DNA of 64,000 nt from an uncultured bacterium (GCA_902797965.1 CADBUY010000006.1:1-64000); one strand, 5' to 3'. Shown: positions 18,072 through 28,322, counted from the stretch's first letter. Translations and numbers: made by a program. Notes: a model not told the origin generated them from the letters alone.

Positions 18072-19616
18072 ATGACAAACAGAGTTTTATTATGCATAAT
18101 GGACGGTTGGGGAATCGGCGGAAATAACAACGATAAATATGACGCTACAAAACTATGCAATGCAGTAAATGTACCGGAACTTATAAAAGATTATCCGTCG
18201 ACTAAAATACATGCTGATGGTGAATATGTTGGACTTCCTGCCGGTCAAATGGGCAACAGCGAAGTAGGACACCTGAATTTAGGCGCAGGAAGAATTGTTT
18301 ATCAGGATTTATCGAAAATTAACAATGCTATAAAAGATGGTTCGTTCTTTAAAAATGAAAAATTCTTGGAAGCTATTAACCATGCTAAAGCGAACAATTC
18401 ATCACTTCATATATACGGTTTGGTTTCAACAGGCGGTGTCCATTCATCTTTAGATCATTTATTGGCGTTAATTAAACTTGCTTCCGACAGCGGATTAACT
18501 AAGGTTTATGTTCACGCGTTTCTTGATGGTCGTGATACTCCTCCGTCAAGTGCATGTGAATATTTACAAATTGTAGAGGATGAATTAAAGAAATACAACT
18601 TACCGCAAATTGCATCAGTTGTGGGTCGTTATTACATAATGGATCGTGACAACAGATGGGAAAGAGTTGAAAAAGGTTATAATTGCTTACTGTTTGGAGA
18701 AGGTAACAAAGCCTCATCTGCAGTTGAGGGTGTTAAAGCATCTTATGCAGAGGGTGTAACAGATGAATTTGTTCTTCCTATAGTTGTAGGCGGTGAAGAA
18801 TCAAGAATTCATGATAACGATGCAATAATCTTCTTTAACTACAGACCTGACAGAGCAAGAGAAATATCAAAAGCTATAAACTTCAAAGAGTTTGACGGTT
18901 TTGAAAGAAAGAAAGTTTTATCTAATATTTATTACTGCACTATGACAAGCTATGATGTAACATTTACATTCCCTGTAGCATTCCCGAAAACTAAGCCTGT
19001 AAATATTTTAGGTGATGTTTTGGAAGCAAACGGGATAAATCAGTTCAGAACCGCTGAAACAGAAAAATATGCTCACGTTACATTCTTCTTTAACGGCGGA
19101 GTTGACGAGCCGCAGCCTCATGAATCAAGAGTATTGGTACCATCTCCAAAGGTTCCTACTTATGATTTACAGCCTGAAATGAGCGCTCCTGAGGTTTGTG
19201 AAAATGTATTATCAGCTATTGAAAATAAAGATTACGGCTTTATTCTTGTAAACTTTGCCAACCCTGATATGGTCGGTCATACAGGTGTTCTGGAAGCGGC
19301 TGAAAAGGCTTGCAAAACGGTTGATACCTGCGTTGGAAAAATTGCCGACAAATGTAAAGAATATGGTGTAACAATGGTTCTGACAGCTGACCACGGTAAT
19401 GCAGAAGTTATGTTTAATGATGAAACAGGAAAACCGCATACTGCACATACAACTAATGTTGTTCCGTTTGTTGTAATTAATGCACCTTATGAAGTCGAAC
19501 TTCGTGAGGGTGGTGCTTTATGTGATGTTGCTCCTACCGTTCTTCAACTGATGGGAATTGACCAGCCTGTTGAGATGACAGGAAAAAGCATGTTAAAGGT
19601 TGTTTCTAAAGTTTAA
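18072..19616 (+). CDS. gpmI: 2,3-bisphosphoglycerate-independent phosphoglycerate mutase
   Basis: 514 aa, the standard GpmI length; a Mn-dependent alkaline-phosphatase-fold enzyme interconverting 3- and 2-phosphoglycerate in glycolysis. MDGWGIG holds the first metal Asp, and QMGNSEVGHLNLGAGR carries the phosphorylated Ser63. HAFLDGRDTPP, FFNYRPDRAREI, and the C-terminal metal ligands in NPDMVGHTG and LTADHGNAE are all present. The start has TGAGGAG upstream. It is a single gene transcribed away from the coiled-coil gene. Confidence 0.97.
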   Translation: MTNRVLLCIMDGWGIGGNNNDKYDATKLCNAVNVPELIKDYPSTKIHADGEYVGLPAGQMGNSEVGHLNLGAGRIVYQDLSKINNAIKDGSFFKNEKFLEAINHAKANNSSLHIYGLVSTGGVHSSLDHLLALIKLASDSGLTKVYVHAFLDGRDTPPSSACEYLQIVEDELKKYNLPQIASVVGRYYIMDRDNRWERVEKGYNCLLFGEGNKASSAVEGVKASYAEGVTDEFVLPIVVGGEESRIHDNDAIIFFNYRPDRAREISKAINFKEFDGFERKKVLSNIYYCTMTSYDVTFTFPVAFPKTKPVNILGDVLEANGINQFRTAETEKYAHVTFFFNGGVDEPQPHESRVLVPSPKVPTYDLQPEMSAPEVCENVLSAIENKDYGFILVNFANPDMVGHTGVLEAAEKACKTVDTCVGKIADKCKEYGVTMVLTADHGNAEVMFNDETGKPHTAHTTNVVPFVVINAPYEVELREGGALCDVAPTVLQLMGIDQPVEMTGKSMLKVVSKV

Positions 19617-19625
19617 TTGTGTTGC

Positions 19626-19732
19626 GGTGCGTCAAACGACGCACCCTACAAATTTAATATTACAAGGCAGGTAGGTTGGGCATACTTGCCCAACGGCAAT
19701 AAGCACAGATATGGGTCGGGTTTTAACCCGAC
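19626..19732. repeat. Three consecutive intergenic hairpins
   Basis: Downstream of gpmI: GGTGCGTC-AAAC-GACGCACC (19626-19645), GTTGGGCA-TACT-TGCCCAAC (19675-19694) and GTCGGGTT-TT-AACCCGAC (19715-19732). All three stems are perfect 8-mers. Variants of the third occur near 14333, 42008 and 56979. The first may act as a terminator for gpmI, but no T-run follows. Confidence 0.7.
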
Positions 19733-19769
19733 AAAATAACAAACCAAGCGGGTGGACACCTCACCCCAG

Positions 19770-19794
19770 CCCTCTCCTCAAGGAGAGGGAGGAG
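19770..19794 (+). promoter_or_regulatory. Repeat-derived hairpin abutting the SNF2 ribosome-binding site
   Basis: CCCTCTCC-TCAA-GGAGAGGG stem (19770-19789) immediately followed by the AGGAG Shine-Dalgarno (19790-19794), 7 nt before ATG 19802. The hairpin is a member of the dispersed CTCTCC/GGAGAG repeat family. A similar arrangement precedes korC. Confidence 0.55.
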
Positions 19795-19801
19795 AATTTA
19801 A

Positions 19802-22801
19802 ATGACAGAAGAAACAAAAGCATTAGACATTGATTTATCACTAAAGAAAAATAACGTAGATGAGTTTTTCTACAACTTAAGCGAAAACCCAAACGGGTTC
19901 AAAAACAAAGACTTCAGATATACTTTAAGTCTTATATATCAGCTTGTTGAAGATGAGTTTGAGGGGATATTTTTGTCGCCAAACTCACCTGTCAGAAATA
20001 CTGACTTTTTCTTAATTAATGATGGTACTGCGGCTAATCCTAAGCTTAGTTTCTTTGTCACTCCTACAAATAACTTCCAGTTTTACTTAAAATCAAAAGG
20101 TTCAATGTTCAGATTTACTTCTAAAGAAGTAGAAGGAGAAATCGGATATGTAATGCCTCTTGATTTAGTTTTAGACTATTTTGGCGGATTTGGAGAGATT
20201 GTCGATTTTTCTTCTCTAACTCCAACTTTTGCATATTTTAATAAACTCACTCATTTTGTTATGAAGCTCATAGAAAAGCTATATTTTGTGCCGACTGTGC
20301 ATAAGCGAGACAGCGTGGCAGGCGGAATGTTCAGAATAGTTTATGAGCCGATAGTTTCTAATAAGGAATCTGCTCGTATTATAAATGAGTTAGAAAATAA
20401 TTTACCGCAAAATTTGTTTATAAAAGGCGATAAACCTAAAAACTTTGTCGAAAGATTCACTAGAGAATACTTGAATTACCTTATTTATAAATTTCTTGGT
20501 ATTAAAGCATACAGATTCAAAGATATAAAATCAGGTCACTATATGGTTAAGGACCTTGAGCAAAAATGCCTGTTAAAAGGAAAAGACGTTGCAGAAAATA
20601 TTTCACAATGGTTTGATGAACTTTATCTGGGCAAATATGATTTAATCCCATTCTTTAAACTTAATAAGCTAAGTGAAGATGAGTTTGAACTAAAAATCCA
20701 TATTAAAAACAGAAAGACAAATGAAACAATCCTTCTTGATGACTTGTATCATAATGAAGAGATTTGGGGATTAAATACTAAGGATATCGGTAAAATTATT
20801 GAAAAACAGTTAAATTACGCTGTCAGATACATGCCTGAACTTGAAGCTCTGTTTGAGGATGAAGATACTCTTGCACTGCACCTGAATTTAAATGAAGTAT
20901 ATAAAATAATTGCGCAGACTGCATATTACCTGCAAAAAGCTCAAATTGAGGTAATATTGCCGGAAGAACTAACCAACATAATTGTTCCGAGAGCTTCAAT
21001 TAACGCTAAGGTTAAAGCCTCACGTTCTGCTGAACTTATGCAGATATTTAATACTGTTTCATCCAGTGCAATATCTTTAGATGATATCTTGGAATTTTCT
21101 TATGAAGTTTCTTTAGGAGATGAAAAAATATCTCTTGAAGAATTTGAAAAACTTGTTGGTGAAAGTAATGGCTTAATTCAGTATAAAGGCAAATATATTC
21201 TGGTTGATAAAGCAGAGGGTCTTAAACTTGTTGACCAAATAAAGAACGCTAACCATAAGAAAATGACAAGACTTGAGCTTATTCACGCCTCAATGTCAGG
21301 TCAGCTGCAAAACTATGAGTTTAATTATGACGAAGCTTATGCAAACGTTATCAAAGACTTTGCAAAACCTGTTGAAGTAACTCAACCCGACACATTAACA
21401 GGTGATTTAAGACCATACCAAAAAACAGGATTAAAATGGCTATGGACAAATATTTCCAAAGGTTTTGGATGCTGTATGGCAGATGATATGGGGTTAGGTA
21501 AAACTATTCAGGTAATTGCATTAATCCTTAAATTAAAAGAAGAGAATAAGCTAAAGAATCCTGTTCTTGTAATATGCCCTACAACTCTTATGGGTAACTG
21601 GATGAAAGAACTTCAAATGTTCGGTCCTACTTTATCCGTAACAACATACCATGGACTTGACAGAAAGCTGGAGCTTAAATCTGATATTATTCTTACAACT
21701 TATGCAATAATGCGTATAGATGTTGAAGAAATGAAGAAAAATACTTGGGGAATGGTTGTTGTTGATGAAGCTCAAAATATTAAAAATCCTGACACAGCGC
21801 AGACTTTAGCTATAAAATCCATGAAATCAGATATAAAAATAGCAATGACAGGTACACCTGTAGAAAACAGATTAACTGAGCTTTGGAGTATATTTGATTT
21901 TATTAATAAAGGCTACTTAGGCTCATTAAAAGACTTTCAAAAAAGTTATGCAGTTCCGATTGAACGCTTTAAAGAACATACAAGAGCTTCAAAGCTAAAA
22001 TTATCAGTATCACCCTTTGTATTAAGAAGGTTAAAAACAGATAAATCTGTAATATCAGATTTGCCTGATAAAATGATTATCAATGATTACTGCTATTTAG
22101 CTAAGCCTCAGGCTATACTTTACGAAAAAACTCTTAATGAAATGATGGATAAAATCAGCGGATTTACAGGAGTAAACAGAAGAGGTAACATCTTTAAACT
22201 TATTACTGCCCTCAAACAAATCTGTAATCACCCTTATCAGTTCCTTAAAAGTGGTGATATGGCAAAAGAATTATCAGGAAAAGCAGAAAAATGCGTTGAC
22301 CTCGTTAATTCAATAATTGAAAACAATGAAAAAATGCTAATATTTACTCAGTATAAAGAAATGGGTGACATATTGACTAAAATCCTGACTGAGGAATGTA
22401 ATACCGAACCTACATTTTTCCATGGTTCTTTAACGGTTCCACAGCGTGAACATTTAATCGAAGATTTCCAAAATAATGAAGATAGAAAAGTTATGATTCT
22501 TTCTTTAAAAGCCGGCGGAACGGGTCTTAACTTAACAAGTGCAACAAATGTTATTCACTATGATTTATGGTGGAATCCTGCTGTTGAAGAACAAGCAACT
22601 GACCGTACATACCGTATCGGACAAGACAAAAATGTTATGGTACACCGTATGATTACGCTTGGAACTTTTGAAGAAAAAATAGATGAAATGCTTAAATCTA
22701 AAAAAGAGCTCGCAGATTTAGCAGTTTATGAAGGTGAAAAAATTATTACAGAACTGACAGATGAAGAAATATATGATATATTTTCATTATCTGCCGGTTA
22801 A
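19802..22801 (+). CDS. SNF2-family helicase/ATPase
   Basis: 999 aa. The C-terminal half is a complete SNF2 motor: Walker A DDMGLGKT (about 561-568), VICPTTLMGNW (Ia), VVDEAQNIKNP (motif II, DEAQ rather than DEAH, about 654), AMTGTPVENRLTELWSIFDF (III), then the RecA2 lobe with LSLKAGGTGLNLT and ATDRTYRIGQ (VI, about 931). The 530-residue N-terminal part has the bacterial SNF2-associated layout and no zinc-binding SWIM motif that I can see. Likely an ATP-dependent DNA translocase acting on chromatin, transcription or repair; the exact role is unknown. The histidine kinase gene follows 12 bp later. Confidence 0.9.
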   Translation: MTEETKALDIDLSLKKNNVDEFFYNLSENPNGFKNKDFRYTLSLIYQLVEDEFEGIFLSPNSPVRNTDFFLINDGTAANPKLSFFVTPTNNFQFYLKSKGSMFRFTSKEVEGEIGYVMPLDLVLDYFGGFGEIVDFSSLTPTFAYFNKLTHFVMKLIEKLYFVPTVHKRDSVAGGMFRIVYEPIVSNKESARIINELENNLPQNLFIKGDKPKNFVERFTREYLNYLIYKFLGIKAYRFKDIKSGHYMVKDLEQKCLLKGKDVAENISQWFDELYLGKYDLIPFFKLNKLSEDEFELKIHIKNRKTNETILLDDLYHNEEIWGLNTKDIGKIIEKQLNYAVRYMPELEALFEDEDTLALHLNLNEVYKIIAQTAYYLQKAQIEVILPEELTNIIVPRASINAKVKASRSAELMQIFNTVSSSAISLDDILEFSYEVSLGDEKISLEEFEKLVGESNGLIQYKGKYILVDKAEGLKLVDQIKNANHKKMTRLELIHASMSGQLQNYEFNYDEAYANVIKDFAKPVEVTQPDTLTGDLRPYQKTGLKWLWTNISKGFGCCMADDMGLGKTIQVIALILKLKEENKLKNPVLVICPTTLMGNWMKELQMFGPTLSVTTYHGLDRKLELKSDIILTTYAIMRIDVEEMKKNTWGMVVVDEAQNIKNPDTAQTLAIKSMKSDIKIAMTGTPVENRLTELWSIFDFINKGYLGSLKDFQKSYAVPIERFKEHTRASKLKLSVSPFVLRRLKTDKSVISDLPDKMIINDYCYLAKPQAILYEKTLNEMMDKISGFTGVNRRGNIFKLITALKQICNHPYQFLKSGDMAKELSGKAEKCVDLVNSIIENNEKMLIFTQYKEMGDILTKILTEECNTEPTFFHGSLTVPQREHLIEDFQNNEDRKVMILSLKAGGTGLNLTSATNVIHYDLWWNPAVEEQATDRTYRIGQDKNVMVHRMITLGTFEEKIDEMLKSKKELADLAVYEGEKIITELTDEEIYDIFSLSAG

Positions 22802-22813
22802 GGATTGATTATA

Positions 22814-24058
22814 ATGGCTTTATTATCTACAGAAAAATTTATTAAATATATTCCTGAACTCTTTACTACAAATGTTCAGGGAGAAATTGATATTTTTAAA
22901 AAGTTAGAGAAGATTCTATCATTTGATTATGGATATATATACTTTGTTAATCCGGACAGTATTCAGCTAAAATATTGCTATAAAAATGATTGTAAGCCTG
23001 ACACAGTATATAATATTACAAATGATATTAAAAACTTTATTTTTAATAATGAAGGAGCAATTCTTAATGATGATGACAAGTTGTCGCATGTATTAGAATT
23101 AACTTCAGACTCAAAAAAATCGTTTATAATATCAAAATTAATGATAAAATCAACAGTATTCGGGCTTATCGTTCTTGCAAAAAAAGAAAGCAAATTTTAT
23201 AAGAATGATGACCTTGATGTATTAAATGCTGCATCATCCATAATCTCTTATATTCTAAAAGATAAAGAGCTGTCTAATGTATTCAAAATTCAGCTAAAAG
23301 CATTGAAAGACGGCATTGTAGAAAAGAATAACGCATATAAAACAATAAAAGAGCAGAATGAAAAAATATTAGAAGCAGATAAGATTAAAAATGAGTTTTT
23401 AGCTAATATATCACACGAATTAAGAACCCCATTAAACTCAATTATTGGTTTTGCTGATATTTTAAGCACTCAGCTTTACGGAAATCTTAATACTAAACAG
23501 GATGAGTATATAAATGATATAAAAGTTTCAGGCACACATTTATTGGGAATGATTAATGAAATCCTTGATATGTCTAAAATTGAAGCCAATGCGATGAAAA
23601 TTGTCAAAAGCAGATTTTGGATATCAAGAGCCATAAATGAAGCCTCAAACATCCTGATGCCGCTTGCTAATAAAAAAGGAGTTAAAATTGAAGTTAAGCT
23701 AAGTGATGACTTTGAAGTTTTTGCTGATTATCAGAAAATTCAACAAATTCTTTATAATTTAACAAGTAATGCAATAAAATTTTCTCCGAATAATGATATA
23801 GTAGAAATTAATGTATACGCAGATGATGAGTGTTTTACAATAGAAGTGCACGATAACGGCATAGGAATTGACCCCAAATATCATGGAAAAATCTTTGCAA
23901 AATTCGTACAGCTTGATAGTGCCTATACTAAAAAAGAAAGTTCAACCGGCTTGGGATTAACAATCACCAAAGAACTTGTAGAACTTCATGAGGGTAAAAT
24001 TTCACTTATTAGTGAAGTAAATAATGGTTCTACATTCATTGTAACAATTCCGTTTTAG
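22814..24058 (+). CDS. Sensor histidine kinase with GAF-like domain
   Basis: 414 aa from ATG 22814 (AAGGA upstream); a TTG three codons earlier is less likely. It is soluble: no membrane segment. Residues about 20-150 look like a GAF sensor domain. A short coiled coil follows, then HisKA with ISHELRTPLNSIIGF (phospho-His about 200) and a HATPase_c domain with NLTSNAIKF (N box), HDNGIGIDPK (G1), and STGLGLTITKELVELHEGKI (G2). No response regulator is adjacent, so it is an orphan kinase. It is probably co-transcribed with the SNF2 gene. Confidence 0.9.
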   Translation: MALLSTEKFIKYIPELFTTNVQGEIDIFKKLEKILSFDYGYIYFVNPDSIQLKYCYKNDCKPDTVYNITNDIKNFIFNNEGAILNDDDKLSHVLELTSDSKKSFIISKLMIKSTVFGLIVLAKKESKFYKNDDLDVLNAASSIISYILKDKELSNVFKIQLKALKDGIVEKNNAYKTIKEQNEKILEADKIKNEFLANISHELRTPLNSIIGFADILSTQLYGNLNTKQDEYINDIKVSGTHLLGMINEILDMSKIEANAMKIVKSRFWISRAINEASNILMPLANKKGVKIEVKLSDDFEVFADYQKIQQILYNLTSNAIKFSPNNDIVEINVYADDECFTIEVHDNGIGIDPKYHGKIFAKFVQLDSAYTKKESSTGLGLTITKELVELHEGKISLISEVNNGSTFIVTIPF

Positions 24059-24060
24059 AT

Positions 24061-25323
24061 TTACTTAAATACATTCTTAGCCAAATATTTAGCAAGTCCT
24101 TCGCCCATAGAGAAGCAGGATGGTATAATTCTTAATGCTGCCTGTGCTTCAAAATCAGCAGAAATACAGCGGCCTATAACATAAAGATTGTCTTTAACGA
24201 TTAATGATTCAACCGGTAATTGATACTCTTGCATTGTTGTCTGCAAAACAGACTCATTCTTATCTTTAGAGTGTATATCAATAGGGTAATTTGATATCAC
24301 AACAGGATTTTTAAACTTTTTACCTGAAATTAAATCATCCTTAGTATAGATATATCTGCATTTAACACGAGTAGAAACTCTAACACCAAGAGTATTTGCT
24401 ATTGACGATATATATGCGTTTTCAAAACCCGGAAAATACTTTTTACAGAACTGAGATAAGCGTAAAATACTTGCTCTGCCTTTAATATATGCTTCAGTTC
24501 CTGATAATGAATTATCCAATATTCTGGGACAGTTAAAAGCAATGGAATCGCCTGTTCCGGCTACTGAAAACAGCTGAAAATAGTTAGAATCTTCTTCTGT
24601 AATAACGCCGTCAGCTATACCTTGCTTAAATATTGGACGTAATGCCCAGTCTTTATCTGTATCCCAGGTGTAGGCTGTAGATAGCATAGTATTATTGTTA
24701 ACTATACATGAAGTCGTAACATCTCTGTTTTTGTCAAAATCCATTAACCAATCTGAAAATTGACTAATATTTATGCCTGACATAATAAAACGTAAATTAA
24801 CAGGCTGAGATTTATTTTCATTTTCTAAAATTTCACAATTTAACATTTTACAAATTTTTGCATCACCAGTTGCATCTACAATTAACTTCGTTTCGATACA
24901 TGACAATAAACTTTTGTTGGCAACAATATTGTTATGATTACATATCGTTACGATATATGATGATAATTTTTCTTCAATTTTTTCTATATTAGATTCAAAT
25001 AAAATATCTACATGCACTTCTTGCATCATTTTATCCAATACAATTTTAAGAAGCTCAGGGTTAAACCAACCTTTATTACCGTCAGAATAAGTTATAGCAC
25101 CATTAACCTCATATAATTCCTGATATAATTTATTAAAAAAATCATTATTAATCGAGTTATCGGAGGTTTTCATACATGGAATCACAAGAGATGATGTCAT
25201 AGACCCGCCTAAAAATGAGTTTTGCTCAATTAATAATACTTTTAATCCGTATTTGCCGGCTGTATAAGCGCATGCACAACCTGCAGTACCTCCTCCAACT
25301 ATTATCAAATCATAACTATTCAT
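24061..25323 (-). CDS. FAD-dependent oxidoreductase (FAD_oxidored-like)
   Basis: 420 aa. The N-terminal dinucleotide-binding motif IIVGGGTAGCACAYTAGKYG is followed by LLIEQNSFLGG; the C-terminal block GRCISADFEAQAALRIIPSC is typical of the pfam12831 FAD_oxidored group. Substrate unknown. It starts 8 bp inside the end of the upstream MnmC-like methyltransferase gene, so the two are translationally coupled. In MnmC of proteobacteria, a methyltransferase and an FAD oxidoreductase are fused for tRNA wobble-uridine modification; here the oxidoreductase looks like a different subfamily, so shared function is only a hypothesis. Convergent with the histidine kinase, 2-bp gap. Confidence 0.8.
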   Translation of the reverse strand: MNSYDLIIVGGGTAGCACAYTAGKYGLKVLLIEQNSFLGGSMTSSLVIPCMKTSDNSINNDFFNKLYQELYEVNGAITYSDGNKGWFNPELLKIVLDKMMQEVHVDILFESNIEKIEEKLSSYIVTICNHNNIVANKSLLSCIETKLIVDATGDAKICKMLNCEILENENKSQPVNLRFIMSGINISQFSDWLMDFDKNRDVTTSCIVNNNTMLSTAYTWDTDKDWALRPIFKQGIADGVITEEDSNYFQLFSVAGTGDSIAFNCPRILDNSLSGTEAYIKGRASILRLSQFCKKYFPGFENAYISSIANTLGVRVSTRVKCRYIYTKDDLISGKKFKNPVVISNYPIDIHSKDKNESVLQTTMQEYQLPVESLIVKDNLYVIGRCISADFEAQAALRIIPSCFSMGEGLAKYLAKNVFK

Positions 25324-26719
25324 TAGAACTCCTTAAAGACCTTAATTTCATATATTTTGAAGAACTTATAAGATTGCTGTGTAGAAATTCATATTCTCTT
25401 AATTCCAAAATTTCTTTATTAGAAAAGGATAAATTCGGATCATGATATGGTATTCCTGCTTTTGTATTACATAACCCTATTTCGTAATTATTAAGAGGAT
25501 AATCAATTTTTGATTTATCTTTAGAAGCAATAGTTCCTATAAAAGTTCCTGTACGTTTATTAAATATTTTTCCTACATAAAGTTTATTTTCTAATAACGT
25601 ATTTCTAACCTGTGAAGAATTAGAATAAGTTAATAATACTCCGCGCTCATTTAAGCGTTTATAAAGTTCAGCAATAAATTCAACTGACCATAATTGAGGT
25701 GCTTTAGTATATGCAAAAGCGTCCAGAAATATTAAGTCATAAAGCTTGTTAATTTTTAAAATACTCTTTCTTGCGTCATTTATAAAGAAATTAATGTTAA
25801 ACAGGCTCTCAGCAGCCTTAAAATTGATATTTTTATCACGCTTCGATATGGTATCATAATATATATTATGTAACAAGGTCGATAAATTCCCCTTAGAGGA
25901 TAAATAATACCCTAAATTATGATTAAATTTAGCATAATTTATCATATTTTTATCCAGAAATCTTAAATTCTTTTTATCAGTAACAATTTTTTTAAATTCT
26001 TTGTTGAAATATTCTTCACCATATCGAGAGTAAAGAACATTTAATAATATATAGTTAACAATATTATCTATCTTATACTCTTTATCAATATGCATATTTT
26101 TAAATTTTAAATCAAGTAAGTCTTTTATATATTTACTGTTCTTTGGATAAAATTTTGATGCAGCATTCTCGAATAGTGATTTAAGTTTATAATAAGTATC
26201 AAAGCATGATAAAAAATCCGGAATAATCTCAGAATATATTTCACCCGGAGTTTTTATCGTTTTAAATAATGGTGATAATTTTACAAGTTCTTCATTTATA
26301 TCTAAACAATCTATAATAATTTTTTCGGTAAGAATTTTATCATTATTTTCACATATCGTATCGTTATATGGCAATAAATTCTCGTTTCTTTTATCTTTAT
26401 TTTTATTGGTATGTATCGAAACGATGTTTGGTATATTTGATAAAATTTTTTTTAAAAAATTTTTCTTTAATAATTTTTCTTTTTTACAATTTAAAACAAA
26501 ACTTATTAATGCTTTGGTGTTATACCCAATTCCGTAACATACATCTAATACTTTAACTTCAGACTGTTTATCAATAAGTTTATCAATATTAGAAGGTATA
26601 ACAAACTTTTCCCACGCCTCAGTTAGAGCGCCAAACTTAGAGTGAAAAACGTCTTTTTCAGCATGTGAATAAAGCCCAATTGAGCCATCTTCAGTATAAT
26701 ATGGTTCATAATCCCTCAT
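25316..26719 (-). CDS. MnmC-like SAM-dependent methyltransferase
   Basis: 467 aa from ATG 26719 (a TTG two codons upstream is possible; no clear ribosome site for either). The N terminus DYEPYYTEDGSIGLYSHAEK, the segment VFHSKFGALTEAWEKFV and the SAM-binding VLDVCYGIGYNTKALI match the MnmC methyltransferase/Methyltransf_30 family. The C-terminal part has LYDLIFLDAFAYTKAPQLWS, ERGVLLTYSNSSQVRNTL and KRTGTFIGTIASK. Between these halves lies an insertion of roughly 250 Lys/Asn-rich residues that standard family members lack. Known relatives make the 5-methylaminomethyl group of U34 in tRNA. Overlaps the FAD oxidoreductase gene by 8 bp. Confidence 0.75.
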   Translation of the reverse strand: MRDYEPYYTEDGSIGLYSHAEKDVFHSKFGALTEAWEKFVIPSNIDKLIDKQSEVKVLDVCYGIGYNTKALISFVLNCKKEKLLKKNFLKKILSNIPNIVSIHTNKNKDKRNENLLPYNDTICENNDKILTEKIIIDCLDINEELVKLSPLFKTIKTPGEIYSEIIPDFLSCFDTYYKLKSLFENAASKFYPKNSKYIKDLLDLKFKNMHIDKEYKIDNIVNYILLNVLYSRYGEEYFNKEFKKIVTDKKNLRFLDKNMINYAKFNHNLGYYLSSKGNLSTLLHNIYYDTISKRDKNINFKAAESLFNINFFINDARKSILKINKLYDLIFLDAFAYTKAPQLWSVEFIAELYKRLNERGVLLTYSNSSQVRNTLLENKLYVGKIFNKRTGTFIGTIASKDKSKIDYPLNNYEIGLCNTKAGIPYHDPNLSFSNKEILELREYEFLHSNLISSSKYMKLRSLRSSNE

Positions 26720-26781
26720 AGTCAATATTTTAGCAATTTTTAGTCATAATAGCAAGCATTTTACTTAATTTTTATTATTAC

Positions 26782-27172
26782 CTCACCCCACCCCTCTCCT
26801 TAAAAGGAGAGGGGTAAATGTTGTCATTGTGAGGCTCTAGTAGTTTTGTACCTCCCCTCAATAGGGGAGGTTAGGAGGGGTGTGCATTGAAACTTATCCA
26901 ATAATAATTAACACCCTCCCTTTCCCTCCCTAATAAGGGAGGGGAAACGGTCATTGTGAGGCTTGTTAGTAGTAGTTTTGTACCTCCCCTCAGTAGGGGA
27001 GGTTAGGAGGGGTGTATATTGAAACTTATTCAATCATAATTAACACTCTCCCTTTCCCTCCCTAATAAGGGAGGGGAAACAAAAAATCATCCCCCACCCT
27101 CACCTACCTCTCAAGAAACGTGACATTTAGTCACCTTTCTTTCGGCAGAGTCCCAAAGGGAGGGAAACAAAA
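26782..27172. repeat. Repeat block in the divergent mnmC-like/thiL gap
   Basis: Same modules as the 10.5 and 14.5 kb blocks but in inverted orientation: two GTGTTAATTATGATTG modules (about 26821-26955 and 26958-27079) and the GTGAC/GTCAC hairpin element (27090-27152). It also holds a GGGGTAAA octamer at 26811-26818. Because the flanking genes diverge, these repeats sit in or next to both promoters. Confidence 0.8.
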
Positions 27173-27266
27173 TAAACTTAACTGTTTTCTTTGGTCAAAA
27201 CAAGGTAGTAGAGTAGACTTTAGTCTACCATTTACATTTAAAAATAGCTTAATATATAATAGCTTT

Positions 27267-28154
27267 ATGAATGAAATTGAACTTATTGACACAATTAAAA
27301 ATATAATTGGCACAGAATTTATCGGGGATGACTGCGCATATCTGAAAGACTTAGGCATAGTTATTACCCAAGACAGTTTGGTTGAAAATATTCACTTTAA
27401 AAGAGATTGGTGTACTCCGTATCAATTAGGATATAAGTCAATCGCAGTAAATATAAGCGACATCCTTGCATCAGGTGCGGAGCCTAAATATATCACAATT
27501 GCATTATCTCTGCCAAAATCTGTTGGCAGTAATTTTGTTGAAGAATTTTATAAAGGTGCATCTTCAGCTTTAAATGGAGCAAAAATCGTTGGTGGCGATA
27601 TTACAGGCTCTGATAAAGATATAATTGTATCAGTAACTGCAATCGGCTCAACTAAAGGCAGAAATATATCGTCAAGAGCAAATGCAAAGGAAGGATATAT
27701 TGTTATTACTAAAGGTAATCATGGCAGCAGTGCATTAGGTCTGAATGAATTAATAAATAACAGGAATAATTCTGAGTTAATAAAAGAACATTTAGAACCT
27801 AAATTAGACATTAATTTTGCAAACAGATTAGCAACATCAATTATTGAAAATTTCGCCATGATGGACTCTTCTGACGGGCTTGCGGATGCTTTATTTAAGA
27901 TTGCAGAAGCGAGCAACGTAAAAATTATTTCAGATTATAATAAAATACCTCATTTAGATATTGCTTCTTACGAGCAGGTAATGTTTGGCGGAGAAGACTA
28001 TAAACTAGTAGCAGCAATTCCTGAAAAATATAAAGATTTATTTTCAGATGCTTCAATTATAGGAAAAGTCGTAAAATATGACGGAACAAGACTAGATGTT
28101 TCAGGTCATAAATATTCGACAATAAGCGAGTTGAATACATTTAATCATTTTTAA
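27267..28154 (+). CDS. thiL: Thiamine-monophosphate kinase
   Basis: 295 aa from ATG 27267 (MNEIELIDTIK). The frame extends 49 codons upstream, but that part is translated repeat DNA. ThiL phosphorylates TMP to thiamine diphosphate. Motifs: FIGDDCAYL near the N terminus (Mg and ATP binding), VNISDILASGAEPKYITIAL, VGGDITGSDKDIIVSVTAIG, MDSSDGLADALFKIAE, and FGGEDYKLVAAI. Slightly shorter than most ThiL proteins. No other thiamine gene is nearby; appears monocistronic. Confidence 0.93.
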   Translation: MNEIELIDTIKNIIGTEFIGDDCAYLKDLGIVITQDSLVENIHFKRDWCTPYQLGYKSIAVNISDILASGAEPKYITIALSLPKSVGSNFVEEFYKGASSALNGAKIVGGDITGSDKDIIVSVTAIGSTKGRNISSRANAKEGYIVITKGNHGSSALGLNELINNRNNSELIKEHLEPKLDINFANRLATSIIENFAMMDSSDGLADALFKIAEASNVKIISDYNKIPHLDIASYEQVMFGGEDYKLVAAIPEKYKDLFSDASIIGKVVKYDGTRLDVSGHKYSTISELNTFNHF

Positions 28155-28322
28155 TTCTGTTATATTTACACAATTAAACTAGTTGGAATTACTTATTAAA
28201 AATAAAATTTACCCGATTATCTTAGCACTTTAAAGCTGTTTTGATGTGCGTAATATTACGGTTAACGGCTCAATAGATACTCTTTATAAATAAATTTATA
28301 GTACTACTGAGGCGGTAATACT

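Noticed and set aside
27120-27266. N-terminal extension of thiL
   Set aside because: It is translated repeat DNA; the family start is at 27267.
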